Origin: Perognathus longimembris pacificus
Lineage: Eukaryota > Chordata > Mammalia > Rodentia > Heteromyidae
Direction: 5' to 3'
NCBI RefSeq assembly: GCF_023159225.1
Contig: NC_063161.1
Span: 78,096,267-78,160,266, forward strand
Length of the DNA: 64,000 nucleotides
Shown: piece after piece, positions 45,000 through 55,667 of the stretch
How positions within the stretch are numbered: position 1 is the first letter of the stretch
Layout of the letters: every line of letters begins with the position of its first letter
Made by a program: the position numbers and the translations under genes
Notes under the pieces: generated by a model
Seen by the model: the letters and a program-made list of their open reading frames with translations, nothing else
What the model was told of the DNA's origin: nothing
Database searches by the model: none

Positions 45000-45220
45000 T
45001 CTCTTCAGCAAAGCGAGATGCCATTAATATTTCACACCCAGACTGTTGCTTTGCATGTTTTGCATTTCCATATTTAAAATGGTATTTACATATTCATGGA
45101 TTTTTAAATAAGTTCTTATTGTTAAGGGATGTGGAAGTGGATAAAATGAGAAACTCCCTCTTTTATTCAAGCACTGGAGAAAAATTCATCCCAAGTGCAA
45201 TCACTTTCTGAGTGGTTAGT
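45000..45220. promoter_or_regulatory. Candidate conserved intronic regulatory element
   Basis: An AT-rich repeat-free island with ATTAATATTTC near 45023, two octamer-like TTTGCAT motifs near 45050 and 45058, and TTTAAATAAG near 45102. Motif-based call only. Confidence 0.33.
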
Positions 45221-45413
45221 TCTGTTGTAGTTGCCATAGGAGATCAGCCCAGAAGCCCATGTGGCTTACTGTGTACAGGCCAAACTCACTGTTCCCACAC
45301 CTGCAGCCTGGCCTGTACCTGGCCATTCACTCATCTCTCCTGGTATGGACTTTGACTCTCTCTCTGGGACTTTGGGACAGCTGTCACTCATTTTCCTTCT
45401 TTTGGAGGAAATG

Positions 45414-45435
45414 CATTAGACACATATGTCTAATG
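45414..45435. other. Short perfect inverted repeat
   Basis: CATTAGACA and TGTCTAATG pair as a 9-bp stem around a 4-nt loop. No associated feature was recognised. Confidence 0.6.
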
Positions 45436-47915
45436 TAAGGGCCTGTGGAGATCCTGCTCTGAAACTAGAGTGGTAGAATAGGTTTATTAAGTCCTGTGTA
45501 CTCTGCTTTTATGCATGACCAACCTGGATCCTTATCCTGAGCCTATGGGCTGGTTGTGTGTTGTACATTTGCAGGGGTTTCCCCTGAGGTTACAGAGCTG
45601 GTGCTGGTGGATGCCTGGATCTGAGTACTAGGCTGTAGTATCTCCTAGCCATGTTCACCCTTGCCCCATCATCTCTCAGGCAGGGTTTTTTAAGTGTGGC
45701 TGGTCATGGACTAGACCTCTGTTCTTAACCCTTTTAAATACTGAGGCCAACAAACATATAGTTAGCCAGAAGAACACTGTTGATGTCACCATGACTGCCA
45801 CATGGGTCCTTGGCTGGCGAGTATTGGTTACCTGCTTTGCCTTATAGTGGAAGATGTGATTGTCAGGTTCTAGGATGAAATAAGGCGTGTGACCCTAACC
45901 AGAGGGCATTGCTTTGCTTGGGAGGCTAAGCTGTGGAAGCAAAGCAACTGGAGGATGGGGAGAGTGGACTTGGGGGTCCTGATTCTGACTATGCTGTGCA
46001 GAAGCCAGAGTTTCCCAGGGTCCCATGGGTAAACATCATGAGGATGCTGGAGGCTGGGGTCCAAACTCTGCTGATACCTTCCCTTCCTTCATGCGTTTTG
46101 CATTTGTGTTTCCAACATCCCAGAGAAGAGGCCCATCCCAGCAGGAGTCTGTCCAGGGAGGATTTTAGGGGTGAGCAGCAGACCCTAATTCCTGGGCAGA
46201 AAAGTGGCCTGCCTGGTTTCTGTACAGTCTGAAACTTGTGCAGTCTTAGGATGCTCCCAGGAACCCCAAGAGACCCAGGTTAGTTGGCGCTTAGTGTGAT
46301 ACGGCTTCCCCAGAGAAGCCCACAGCTGCAGAACCCATGTGAGCTCAGTGGTGACTATCACTGCTTATGTGGCAGATTTTCTTTTGTTGTGGTAGAGAAG
46401 CTAATTTCCTATTACTTGTCAAATATTTCTATCTTAGAACCAAATAAACTGAAAATTTTCTTGTTAAGATGAGGAAGAAGGCCAGGACGTCCCCACTCAG
46501 CTCCGCTGTTCCTTGTACTAAAGTTCTCACTGATGTAAGAGGATAGGAAGAGGTAGGGAAGGCATACAGTTGGGAGAGGAAGAGATAACCTTGTTCACAG
46601 GTGACAGGACTCTACAGAGAACCAAGGAAAGTTGTAGGACTAAGGAATAAATGTGGCAGCTGCAGGTGGTGATCTGGCTGAAGCACCTAGGTTCTAGGGC
46701 TCAGGTCAGCTGCTTCCAAACTGAAAATAGTACCATTCACCTTTGTTTCCACCCCCCACCCCATCAAAAAGTAAAAGATGCAAATGCAGGATCTGTATGT
46801 GCTAAACTACTGCCTTACTGAAAAAAGCCAGAGATGTAAATACTTAGAGAACTGTTTCATGTTCATGTGTAGGAAGAGTCACTATCATGGAGACTTTAGT
46901 TGTTCCCAGCTTAACCTGGAGGTATAGTGGGTCCTTTGTAAGGATTTATGAGCAGGGCCTAAGGCTCATGTGGGGCCAAGATACCCTTGAAAAGGAAAGA
47001 GCTGGAGGGCTGATGTTCTCTGCCCCAGCACTGAGCATAGTGCTGTAGTGATGGACACAGGATCAATGGGGGATGGGAGATGGGATCTGGTGGCAGGCAG
47101 ATTAAAGAGCTGGAAATAAATACTAGCTCATGGATATACTAGCTGACCTCAGCAGCAGAGCAGGGTGGCTTAATAGAGGAAGAAAAGTCTTCAACAAACA
47201 TTGCTGGACAACTAGACACCACAGGGAAAAATCTAGACATGATTATTATACCTTTTACAAAACCTTAGTGGAAATGCAATGTAGATGTCCATGTCAAATA
47301 GAGTTTTAAAATTCCAACCTTCAGTTTAATACATGACACCAAAGGCGTGATCCAGGAAAGGAAGAAATTGAAATAATTGAAAAGTTGGACTTCATTAAAA
47401 TTAAAACCTCTTGCTCTGTGAGAGACACTATCAACAGAATGAAAACAGAAGCTACAACTAGAAGATAATACTTGCAAGAGACATGCTGGGTAAAGGATTC
47501 TTACCAGAATACCCAAAGAATTCTTAAGACTCAACAGTAACAACCCAACAGAAAGATGGAGAAGAGATCTGAATAGCCGGCTTACCAAGTAAGGCAAACA
47601 GATGGGAAATAAGCATTTGATAAGTTGCTCAGCACCATACTTCATTAGGGGATTGTAAATTAAAACAATGAGCCAGCAAAGCACACCTGGTAAAATGTCT
47701 CCAATCCAGAACACTGACCGCCCCAAACGCTGGCAAGGGTGTAAACAGGAACTCTCGCTCATTGCCGGGGGAATACAAACAGTGCAGTTGGCAGTTTTCT
47801 ACAGAACTAAATATACTTCACCATATGGCTCATAACTTGCACCCTGTGGAATTTATCTGAATGAATAAAAAACATGTCTACACACAGTCCTGCACACAGT
47901 TTAGAGTAGCATCAA

Positions 47916-47917
<2 letters not shown>

Positions 47918-47957
<40 letters not shown>
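47918..47957. repeat. (TG)20 microsatellite
   Basis: Uninterrupted TG dinucleotide repeat at the A-tail side of the adjoining reverse-oriented trimeric SINE. Confidence 0.98.
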
Positions 47958-47958
<1 letters not shown>

Positions 47959-48287
47959 TTGGAGTTTGAATTCAGTGCCTTGGACTTGCTAGACAGGTAT
48001 TGTACCATCTGAGGCACACATACAACTCTTTTTGCTTTTATTATTTTTCAAATAGAATTTTGCTCTGGCACCTGGCTTGGACTGTGATCCTCTTCTCTGT
48101 CCTTCCCATGGAGCTAGGATGGACATATCATGGCAAGCAGTTTTTTTTGTTTGTTTGTTTTGTTTTTAAAATTGTTTGAGATGATGTCTTGCAAATGTTT
48201 TGCTTGTTCAAGCTCAAACCATAGTCTTCCTAGCTCTGCTTCCTGAGTAGCTAGGATTACAGATGTGAGCCACCACACCTGGCTAGG
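47958..48287 (-). mobile_element. B1-B1-ID trimeric SINE, reversed
   Basis: An ID-like monomer (TTTGAATTCAGTGCCTTGG) is followed by a B1-like piece (GGACTGTGATCCTC near 48079) and a second B1 (GAGATGATGTCTTGC near 48178, GAGTAGCTAGGATTACAG near 48245). The order is that of 30170-30520 in reverse complement. Confidence 0.65.
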
Positions 48288-48341
48288 AGCTTTATTCTTT
48301 TTCTTTCCCATTTCCTGGAGTTAATTAGTAGTTTTATTCTT

Positions 48342-48576
48342 TTTTCTTGTCGATCATGGGGTTTCAACTCAGGGCCTGAGTGCTGTCCCTGAGCTTTTTT
48401 GCTCAAGGGTAGTGCCCTACTACTTTGAGCCACAGTTCTACTTCCGGTTTTCTGGTGGTTACCTGGAGACAAGAGTGTCAGACTTTCCTGCCAGGACTGG
48501 CTTTGAACCTTGATCTTTAGATCTTAGCCTCCTGAGTAGCTAGGATTACAGATGTGAGAGCCATCAGTGCCCAGCT
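48342..48576 (-). mobile_element. B1-Geo dimeric SINE with 15-bp target duplication
   Basis: The Geo part starts CGATCATGGGGTTTCAACTC and the B1 part ends near CAGTGCCCAGCT. AGTAGTTTTATTCTT flanks it at 48327-48341 and 48577-48591. Confidence 0.93.
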
Positions 48577-49137
48577 AGTAGTTTTATTCTTAACTCCCCA
48601 AACTTGGAAGCAACTAAAATGTCCTTCATAGATGAATGGGTATACAAACTGTGGTCCACCCAAAAATTGGAATGCCATTCAGTGCCAAAAGAAGGGTGCT
48701 ATCAAACATTGAAAAGACACAGAGGAATCATATGTGTGTTGTAAGTGGAAGAAGGCAATCTGAGAAGGCTGCTTACTGTAGAATTTCACCTCTAGGATAT
48801 TGTGAAGTCAGGACTGTTGAGACATTAGAAGACCCATGGTGGTTGAATGGTGGAAAGATGGGATACACAGGTTGAACACAGGATTCGGGAGCAGTGAAAT
48901 TCTGTGCTATACTATACTGGGAGGTATGTATTATTATTCATTGGTCCTGACCCATACAACATGGAACACAAAAATGATCTGAAAGATAGACCATCCATGT
49001 GACTTTAGTTAATAATATCATATCCATGTTGGTTCATCCTCTGTGACAGGTGTACCCCACTAAGGCAAGGTGTTCATCAAAGGGGTGATGAGTACACGTG
49101 AGCTTTAGATTTTCTGTTTCAGAATTTCCTACTCAGG

Positions 49138-49468
49138 GTTTTGTTTTTTGTTTTGGCAGTCCTACTAGGGTTTTGGCCTAGGTCCTTGTGCTTGATAAGC
49201 AGGTGATGTACCACCAAGTTGTGCTGCCAGCCCTTTTCACTTGGGTTATTTTTTGAGATGGGGTCTTGCTTTTCCCTGAGCCATGGTCCTCCTAATAACA
49301 TACATGCCTGCTGTAGTTGGGATGACAGATAGGTGTCACTATGCACAGCTTTTTCTGTTGAGATGAGGAGGCTACTGTTTTTCACAACCTCTTTGTTAGA
49401 CTGCAGTCCTCCCAATCTCAGCCTGTCAGGTAGCTATGATTACAGGTGTCAACCACTGGCATCTGGCT
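49138..49468 (-). mobile_element. B1-B1-ID trimeric SINE, reversed
   Basis: An ID-like monomer (GGCAGTCCTACTAGGGTTTT to TGCTGCCAGCCC), a B1 (TTTTTTGAGATGGGGTCTTG) and a second B1 (TCTCAGCCTGTCAGGTAGC, GATTACAGGTGTCAACC), in reverse complement. Confidence 0.7.
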
Positions 49469-49839
49469 TTTAGAGTTTTTAAATAAACCCAGCTCTGTTC
49501 TAAGTAAGTCTCTCAAAGTAAAAGTTAAGTGACCAAGTAAGATAGAGGTCAGGTCACTGAGAAAAAGGCTTTCCCAACTGTGGCTCCTTGGCTGTGGGGT
49601 GGGCAGCATAAGCTTATTTGATGCTTATTGCTTCTCAGTAAAAGCAGACTAGTTTTGTGACCAGGGAGGCCGAGGTGAGGAGTTGTTTGCTGCCTTTTCA
49701 GCTCCATACAGGCACTGCTGGGAGCCTGGCTGGGAGCTGGGAAAACCCAGATCAGTCTCCCATTAGCACTTGGTGGGGAACAAGCAGGAGGACCCCAGGG
49801 ATACCCACGGTGTTTTGACAGTATCCCCTGTCAGGGGCA

Positions 49840-50060
49840 GCAGGGCAGGAGAGCAAGTACTTTGAATTTAAACGGATTTCCATTTAACAGTCTCCTTGTC
49901 TATTTCTGCTGGGGCGTCTTGGATGCTTAGTGCCCTCTCATTTCTATGCTCTGCTAATTTAATGGCCTTTCCATATTTTCTTGTCATAAATGTAACAGAT
50001 TTTATTGTGTTTAAACCATTTTTAATGTAGACTCTCATAAAAAGCTGAAGAATAAGAGGC
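49840..50060. promoter_or_regulatory. Candidate conserved intronic regulatory element
   Basis: A repeat-free AT-rich island with TTTGAATTTAAACGG near 49861, GCTAATTTAATGGCC near 49952 and CCATATTTTC near 49971 (CArG-like). Motif-based call only. Confidence 0.28.
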
Positions 50061-50467
50061 TTGTGCCTTGCCAGACCTTGGAACTCTGTTCTGTTCTTCT
50101 TTTAGTATTTGGGCTAGGATGCCTCTGGAACATTCTTGAAACACCTCTTGCTTGCTGGCTCTGAGGTGAGTGTCTTCCGTTAGTGTGTTTGCTGTGCGGT
50201 CCCCAAGGGAGCTGATGTCCACTTGTCCTGTCGTGCTAGAACTCCCTGTGTAGCAGGAACCATGAGACATGGATGTGCTTGGAAACCAGCAGAGGAGTAA
50301 AGGAGGGGGCAGCTAAGATTGTAGGTCACAGGTGTCCTTTCACAGAGTTCCCTTCACAGCACAGGATTCACATATGGTCTTGCAAGTTTCATTTTAGCCC
50401 TTGGTCCCCAATCTGCTAGTGTGGTGCCCTGAAAGTGTGTGGAGTTTCAGGGGAGGTGGTCAGGGTC

Positions 50468-50946
50468 TGCCGGGCCTCACTCTACCCCCCCCCCCATCCA
50501 CGTGGGGGGGGGTCTTGGGTTTGTCTGCCTCTTCCGTGTGGTCCTTTATCGCTCTCACATGGGAGCGATGGCCACAGGTAGCCTCGGTGGCGTGTGGTTG
50601 CAGGGTGCCCCAAACCCGCCAAGTAAGACACGGGTGCGTGGGGTCCCTGGAGAAGCCTCAGGGGCATTCTAGTTTATTCAAAAGAGGAGCCAACAGATAT
50701 ACCCCCAAAGTCACGCGCAGGAGAGGGGGTACTGGTTGGCTAGAAGGATTGTCCCTCAGGTGATGTCACGGGACTTCCTCTATGGGCGGAGACCACAGCC
50801 CCCCCAAGGGCCAGGTTTCTGGAGTCCCTGCCATTGGACTCGTGCTCACCCCCAGGGGCAGGGGCTTCTCTTCCTTTTGAAGGCAGAAGGAGAGGGGACG
50901 GGCTAAAGCCAGCTGTGCCCTCTTAAAGGCGCAGCTGTCCCCAACA
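50468..50946 (-). repeat. 3' LTR of the class II-like element
   Basis: On the - strand it carries a GTATATC TATA-like motif (around 50697-50703), AATAAA (50673-50678) shortly downstream, and then a C/G-run hairpin around CCACGTGG near the U5 end. TG and CA termini are intact. Confidence 0.9.
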
Positions 50947-51308
50947 TCTGCTCCTTTTTTTGTTTTTTTTGTTTTTTTAAATTAGCAGGGGATGTTGTAA
51001 CATATGGCATATGTAGGCATAAGGCAAATGCTGACATAAGACATATATATAGAGCCTCTTCCACAAAAGGAGTAGGTAAGGGGCCATCCATTTGGCTCAG
51101 TCCAGAGAAGTTGGAGTCTTTAGCCTGTTTCGCACCATTCAGGATAAGTGCAGACATCATTCCTCTTTTGGCAGTGAGGTAGAAGCAGGTTTAAGTTCTG
51201 GCATCCCTGGTAGTCCACCACTGGTAACTTAAACACATGTGGTTAGTAAAACATTCTTTTTTTTAATAAACATTGAAGCGAAGGTGCTAAACCTTTGCAC
51301 TTACTTTT

Positions 51309-51510
51309 TTTTTTTTTTTTGCCAGTCCTGGGCCCTGAACTCAGGGCCTGAGCACTGTCCCTGGCTTCCTTTTGCTCAAGGCTAGCACTCTGCCACTTGA
51401 GCCACAGCGCCACTTCTGGCCGTTTTCTGTATATGTGGTGCTGGGGAATTGAACCCAGGGCCTCATGTATACAAGGCAAGCTCTCTTGCCACTAGGCCAT
51501 ATCCCCAGCC
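51309..51510 (-). mobile_element. IDL-Geo dimeric SINE inside the LTR element
   Basis: Reverse-complement dimer flanked by CCTTTGCACTTACTTTT at 51292-51308 and 51511-51527 (17 bp). It post-dates the LTR element. Confidence 0.95.
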
Positions 51511-51660
51511 CCTTTGCACTTACTTTTTAAAACATTTTTATCATGAAACATTGAGGTTGAGTGTCAAAACCTCAGCTCCTATTCCTTCTAACGGGACCCC
51601 CCTAAACCAAACAGCAAGGGGAGAGGAGTGGAAGAAACACTGTGCAAAATTTCTTTAGTT

Positions 51661-51858
51661 AGGCTGGGGGTATGGCCTAGTGGCAAGAGTGCTTGCCTCA
51701 TATACATGAGGCCCTGGGTTCGATTCCCCAGCACCACATATACAGAAAATGGCCAGGAGCGGCGCTGTGGCTCAAGTGGCAGAGTGCTAGCCTTGAGCAA
51801 GAAGAAGCCAGGGACAGTGCTCAGGCCCTGAGTCCAAAGCCCAGGACTGGCCAAAAAA
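51661..51858 (+). mobile_element. IDL-Geo dimeric SINE inside the LTR element
   Basis: A near-consensus sense dimer (GGCTGGGGGTATGGCC to CCCAGGACTGGCC) with a short A-tail. AAAATTTCTTTAGTT lies on the left (51646-51660) and a copy with an expanded T-run on the right. Confidence 0.93.
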
Positions 51859-52148
51859 ATTTTTTTTTCTTTAGTTTTTTGTACAAAACTGTAGACATTG
51901 CTACAGTGAAATATTACACCTCGAGAAACGCTCAAGGAAGAGTTTAGAAAGCAAACAAGCAGGGAAGGGAAGCTGGCTGCTTTTTTACCGCTACTGCTGT
52001 TGTATGCAGGCAGGCTTTCTATATTCTCTTTGGAAGAGCAGAAGAAATCCAGTATTGTCCTTGTTTTCCTGAAGAGAACAAGAAGAGACATTTCTCCAGA
52101 GCAAGTGCTCTGGGTTTAGTTTTTCCAATCTATAAAGGCATATACAAG

Positions 52149-52216
52149 GCTCTGGGGATTTAGCTCAGCGGAAGAGCGCAAGGCCAGGAGTTTGCTCCTC
52201 AGCTGGGGGGCGGGGG
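52149..52216 (+). mobile_element. ID-like monomer
   Basis: TCTGGGGATTTAGCTCAGCG, AGAGCGCAAGGCC and CTCCTCAGCTGGGGG match an ID/tRNA-Ala element with an internal deletion of the anticodon-arm region. A G-rich tail follows. Confidence 0.7.
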
Positions 52217-52624
52217 GCGGGGAACAACAACTATAAAAGACCAGAAAAAACCAAGGCAGTTTGGGAACAGACTGTGGTGACTTCCGGCCACAGTCCATGC
52301 GGCTAATACACACGTTGGACCTGTATCCTAGGAAGCAAAATGTTAATTTTGGGTCAGGAAAATTTAGGTTAATAGTCACAGTTGCGCAGTTGTTCCAAAA
52401 TGACTCTGGTCCCTTGATCTTAAAGAGTTTATGAGAGCATAGGGAAATAAAGGGAAAAAAAATGGAGAATCAAAATCTTAGTCTATGTCAAAGAATTGTC
52501 AGGATTAGATGTACACTTGACTAGAACCTTTTGGAGTTTTTCTTAGATACATTTGCTTGCACCCAAACATGATCAGTTTGGGTTTAAAACCTGTTTTTTG
52601 TTTTGTTTTTAAGTTTTACTTACA

Positions 52625-52660
52625 GATAGACATAGACAGACAGACATACACATAGACAAT
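52625..52660. repeat. AGAC/AGAT-rich simple repeat
   Basis: ATAGACATAGACAGACAGAC and neighbouring ACATAGAC units form a short degenerate tetranucleotide repeat inside the LTR element. Confidence 0.7.
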
Positions 52661-52839
52661 ACATATGGACTTTGAGCGCTCTTAAAATTGCTTTTTTTTT
52701 TTTTTCCATTTAAGTTTTCTGGAATTCCAGTCGCAAATGGTATTATTTTGCCCATAATAGAACCACGTGGTTGATAAAAACAAAAGGAAACCTCTCCTCA
52801 GTCAACAGAAACACTCACAGACACACAGATGCATGCTGT

Positions 52840-53431
52840 AGACTCACAGCACCCGCTGCCTATGCTTTCCTGGTCGGGTTCTCACTTGCTGCCTCTGCCC
52901 CCACCCCCTCTTGCCAGGCCCCAGGCCTCAGAAGCGGGAAGGCAGAAGCAGGAAGGGGGAAGCGGGGGTGGGAGGGGCTGCTCGAGGTAGAGAGTGCTGG
53001 GGCGCTAAGCTCCGTGCTGCCCATGCTCGCCAAGTCCCAAACATTGCTGGGGCTGTGACCCCCTGTGGCGCCCGCCGCCGCCTTGGGTCCTGTGTCCCTG
53101 ATGCGCGCAGCCGCTCACAAGTTGGGACTTTAAAAGTCCTGGGCGGGGCGGCGGCCCCTGTGGTCTCTGCCCCGCCAGGCACCAGGGGACGGGCAAAGCT
53201 GCTAGCTTGCATTCATGCCCGTCCCTGCGGGCTGCAGAAATCCCTTGGCTCTTGGCCCAAGTGCCCAAAATCCGCAGCCTCTTGGGACACGGATCGAGTC
53301 TGCCACACCGTCTCTTCCGTGGGGAACCAACACCTCCCGGAGAATTTACTCACTCCCAATTTTCCCGAGGGCTACTGACAGCCACGGACTTACTCCCGTG
53401 GGCTCTGTGGCTCAACGTTCCGGTCGCCATT
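52840..53431 (-). other. CpG-rich leader of the LTR element
   Basis: GC-rich, CpG-dense sequence (for example GCGCCCGCCGCCGCC near 53068) lies directly downstream of the 5' LTR on the - strand. It has the position of a retroviral leader. Several long open frames cross it in both directions, as expected of GC-rich DNA, and none resembles a known protein. Confidence 0.55.
53412..53429 (-). other. Primer-binding-site candidate (Lys-tRNA type)
   Basis: Two bases after the 5' LTR the - strand reads TGGCGACCGGAACGTTGA. This resembles Lys-tRNA primer-binding sites (TGGCGCCC followed by AAC) with substitutions and an extra base. The real primer could be another tRNA. Confidence 0.6.
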
Positions 53432-53908
53432 TGCCGGGCTTCACTCTACCCCCCCCCCATCCACGTGGGGGGGGGGGTCTTGGGCTTGTCTGCCTCTTCC
53501 GTGTGGTCCTTTATCACTCTCACATGGGAGCGATGGCCACAGGTAGCCTCGGTGGCGTGGTTGCAGGGTGCCCCAAACCCGCCAAGGAAGACACGGGTGC
53601 GTGGGGTCCCTGGAGAAGCCTCAGGGGCATTCTGGTTTATTCAAAAGAGGAGCCAACAGATATACCCCCAAAGTCGCGCGCATGAGAGGAGGTACTGGTT
53701 GGCTAGAAGGATTGTCCCTCAGGTGATGTCACGGGACTTCCTCTATGGGCAGAGACCACAGCCCCCCAAGGATCAGGTTTCTGGGGTCCCCGCCATTGGA
53801 CACGTGCTTGCCCCCAGGGACGGGGGCTTCTCTTCCTGTTGAAGGCAGAAGGAGAGGGGACGGGCTAAAGCCAGCTGTGCCCTCTTAAAGGTGCAGCTGT
53901 CCCCAACA
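53432..53908 (-). repeat. 5' LTR of the class II-like element
   Basis: Same structure as its partner: TATA-like motif near 53660, AATAAA at 53636-53641, C/G-run hairpin at about 53450-53480. It would drive transcription toward lower coordinates, antisense to MAD1L1. Confidence 0.9.
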
Positions 53909-55614
53909 AGGGTCAAAGGCTCTTAGCTGGCAGTGCCTGCCTGGGACCTGAGGGAGCTAGGTGAGTCTGTCTCTGAATGTGTGTAACACTTGGTAGGCTA
54001 CAGCTACCTGTCTTTTTGGTGGACTCCATTGCCCTGCCCATCACTACATCCCAGCCCATTGCCTGTTGGAGGTATAGGCCTTTTTCCTAGAAAAGTCCTG
54101 GGAGCTTGAGTTTAGAAAACAGTCAGGCTGTGACAACAGATATTATCTGAGCCCTGATGGCACTCATTGTACCCTGACTATACTAGCTGCCCTCTACTTG
54201 CCAGCAGGCCACAGCCACAATCAGCCTTGTGGAACTTATAGTCAGGTCCAATATACTCAGGTGCCTGCTGCCCAAAAGGAGCAGAGCCAGCAGTCCCAGA
54301 ATCTAGGAGGGGGAGGAGGGTATCTTCCAGATGGGCTGGGGACCTGATGCTGGGTCTTTCAGATGGGGACTGAGGTGTCTCTGGAGTCTAGGCAGTTAGC
54401 AGGGTTATACAGAATCCCCCTAGGGTCTAGATCCAGACACCCTGTCAATCTGCTCCCCCTAGAGACAGGTCCTCTGAACTGAGAAGGTGCTTCTGAGGCA
54501 GGCAAGTTACTCTGGGTGGCATTTCCATTGCCACATGGTACACGCTCATCTGTCAGATCATCCTGGTCTTAGCCCTCCTGGGGGCAGGGGGATGTTTTCT
54601 TTACTCTTCACTGAGCCCCAACAGGAAAGCTTTCCAGACTTGTCAGGGCCCGGCTGGCAGCAGATCCCTCAGGTTTTGTGGATCCCTCTGTGCCTGTCGA
54701 CTTGCTGCCCGCCTGTCTGCCCCGACATTGGTAGCTGCATTGAGCCCTGTCCTGTCCAGACAGGATCCTTGGGGAGGCTATTGGCTGGGTCCAGATCAAA
54801 CTCCTTGAGCCAATGCAGCATATGTGCAGGAATAGCTACATTTGTTTTTCTCATCTGTAGGTGGAGGTGAGAAGCCAGTCAGCAGGGGGGAAACAGTTTG
54901 TCCAATAGAGGGTCTGATCGCTATGGGTCTTCTCTTTAGTAAGAAAATGCTCAGGGCTTTGTAGTCTAATGGAGAGGCCTTGGTTTATCTCAGAATCCTT
55001 CTTGCCAGCAGGCGATGTTTCCAGGCAGCAGTGATGTCAATAGGGAGCCTGGCAGAGCTTTTAGAAATAGCATCTTGACCTCTTCATGTGACACAGTCCA
55101 CAGAGATAAACCTGTGCCTTCCATACCTGTTACAGTTCATTCAGTGTTCCCCAGCACCAGCTCCTCATCTCTCTTCCTGGCCCTTCCTCCCTGGCTGGCC
55201 CCAGCCTGGTATCTGCAGGCTTGAGGCTTTTTCAAGGCCCCACCAGGATTCTTGCTGCAATGCTCCTCTAACCTTACTGTTTTCAGTGGTTAAACTGAGA
55301 GCCCACTGGCTCTGTGCCTGGAAGGAAGGTTAAAAGAGTTGCTAGCCACAGCCCAGTCCCCTCTGTGTGAGGCCCCTCATCCCTCATTTCAGCCTCTCCT
55401 GAAGCCTGGGAGGGGGTGTAGTTGATGTGTCATTCCATCTAGCCTGGATCAAAGTTGGGCAGCTTGCTCCCTCATGGTTCAGACACTATGGGTATGCTGC
55501 CCATTGGAAGGAAGTCAAGATGTTTCTGGTCTCTTCTTGGTGGCCTCCTCTCTAGACTTTCTTCTCCCTGATTGGCCTAGAGGAAGACTGCAGATGGGAC
55601 TAAAGCCATGAAGC

Positions 55615-55616
<2 letters not shown>

Positions 55617-55665
<49 letters not shown>
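55617..55665. repeat. (TG)24 microsatellite
   Basis: Uninterrupted TG dinucleotide repeat. The reading frames over it encode only Cys-Val or Thr-His runs. Confidence 0.98.

Positions 55666-55667
<2 letters not shown>

Larger units (their letters stand above)
46480..49110 (+). mobile_element. Ancient L1 (L1M-type), ORF2 to 3' UTR, decayed
   Basis: Ordered L1 ORF2 landmarks appear on the + strand: a reverse-transcriptase-side segment at 46490-46640, AAGTCTTCAACAAACATTGC near 47186, AAAAGTTGGACTTCATTAAA near 47378, then ATGGCTCATAACTTGCACCC near 47825, GGAAGCAACTAAAATGTCC near 48607 and a 3' UTR-like end to about 49110. Frames are broken throughout. It is interrupted by a TG repeat, a trimeric SINE (47958-48287) and a B1-Geo dimer (48342-48576). 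Confidence 0.75.
50468..53908 (-). mobile_element. Complete non-autonomous class II-like LTR retrotransposon
   Basis: Two LTRs in the same orientation (50468-50946 and 53432-53908) enclose about 2.5 kb. AGGGTC occurs at 50462-50467 and 53909-53914 as a 6-bp target duplication, the size usual for class II (ERVK/beta-like) elements. LTRs begin TGTTGGGGACAG and end CCCGGCA on the - strand. A Lys-type primer-binding-site candidate and an A-rich tract with AAAAAAAGGAGCAGA (polypurine-like) sit beside the correct LTRs. No gag, protease (DTG), polymerase (YxDD) or env reading frame was recognised in the interior, which has also received two IDL-Geo SINEs and an ID monomer. By eye the LTRs differ at about 20 positions plus length changes in C/G runs (about 96% identical), so insertion is not very recent. 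Confidence 0.88.

Noticed and set aside
47265..47762. A 165-codon open frame on the - strand
   Set aside because: It is antisense to a decayed L1 ORF2 on the + strand. The hydrophobic run is the complement of A-rich L1 sequence.
53207..53842. A 211-codon open frame on the + strand
   Set aside because: It spans the CpG-rich leader and the 5' LTR of the LTR element, antisense to it. Its second half is repeated at the other LTR. GC-rich sequence has few stops.
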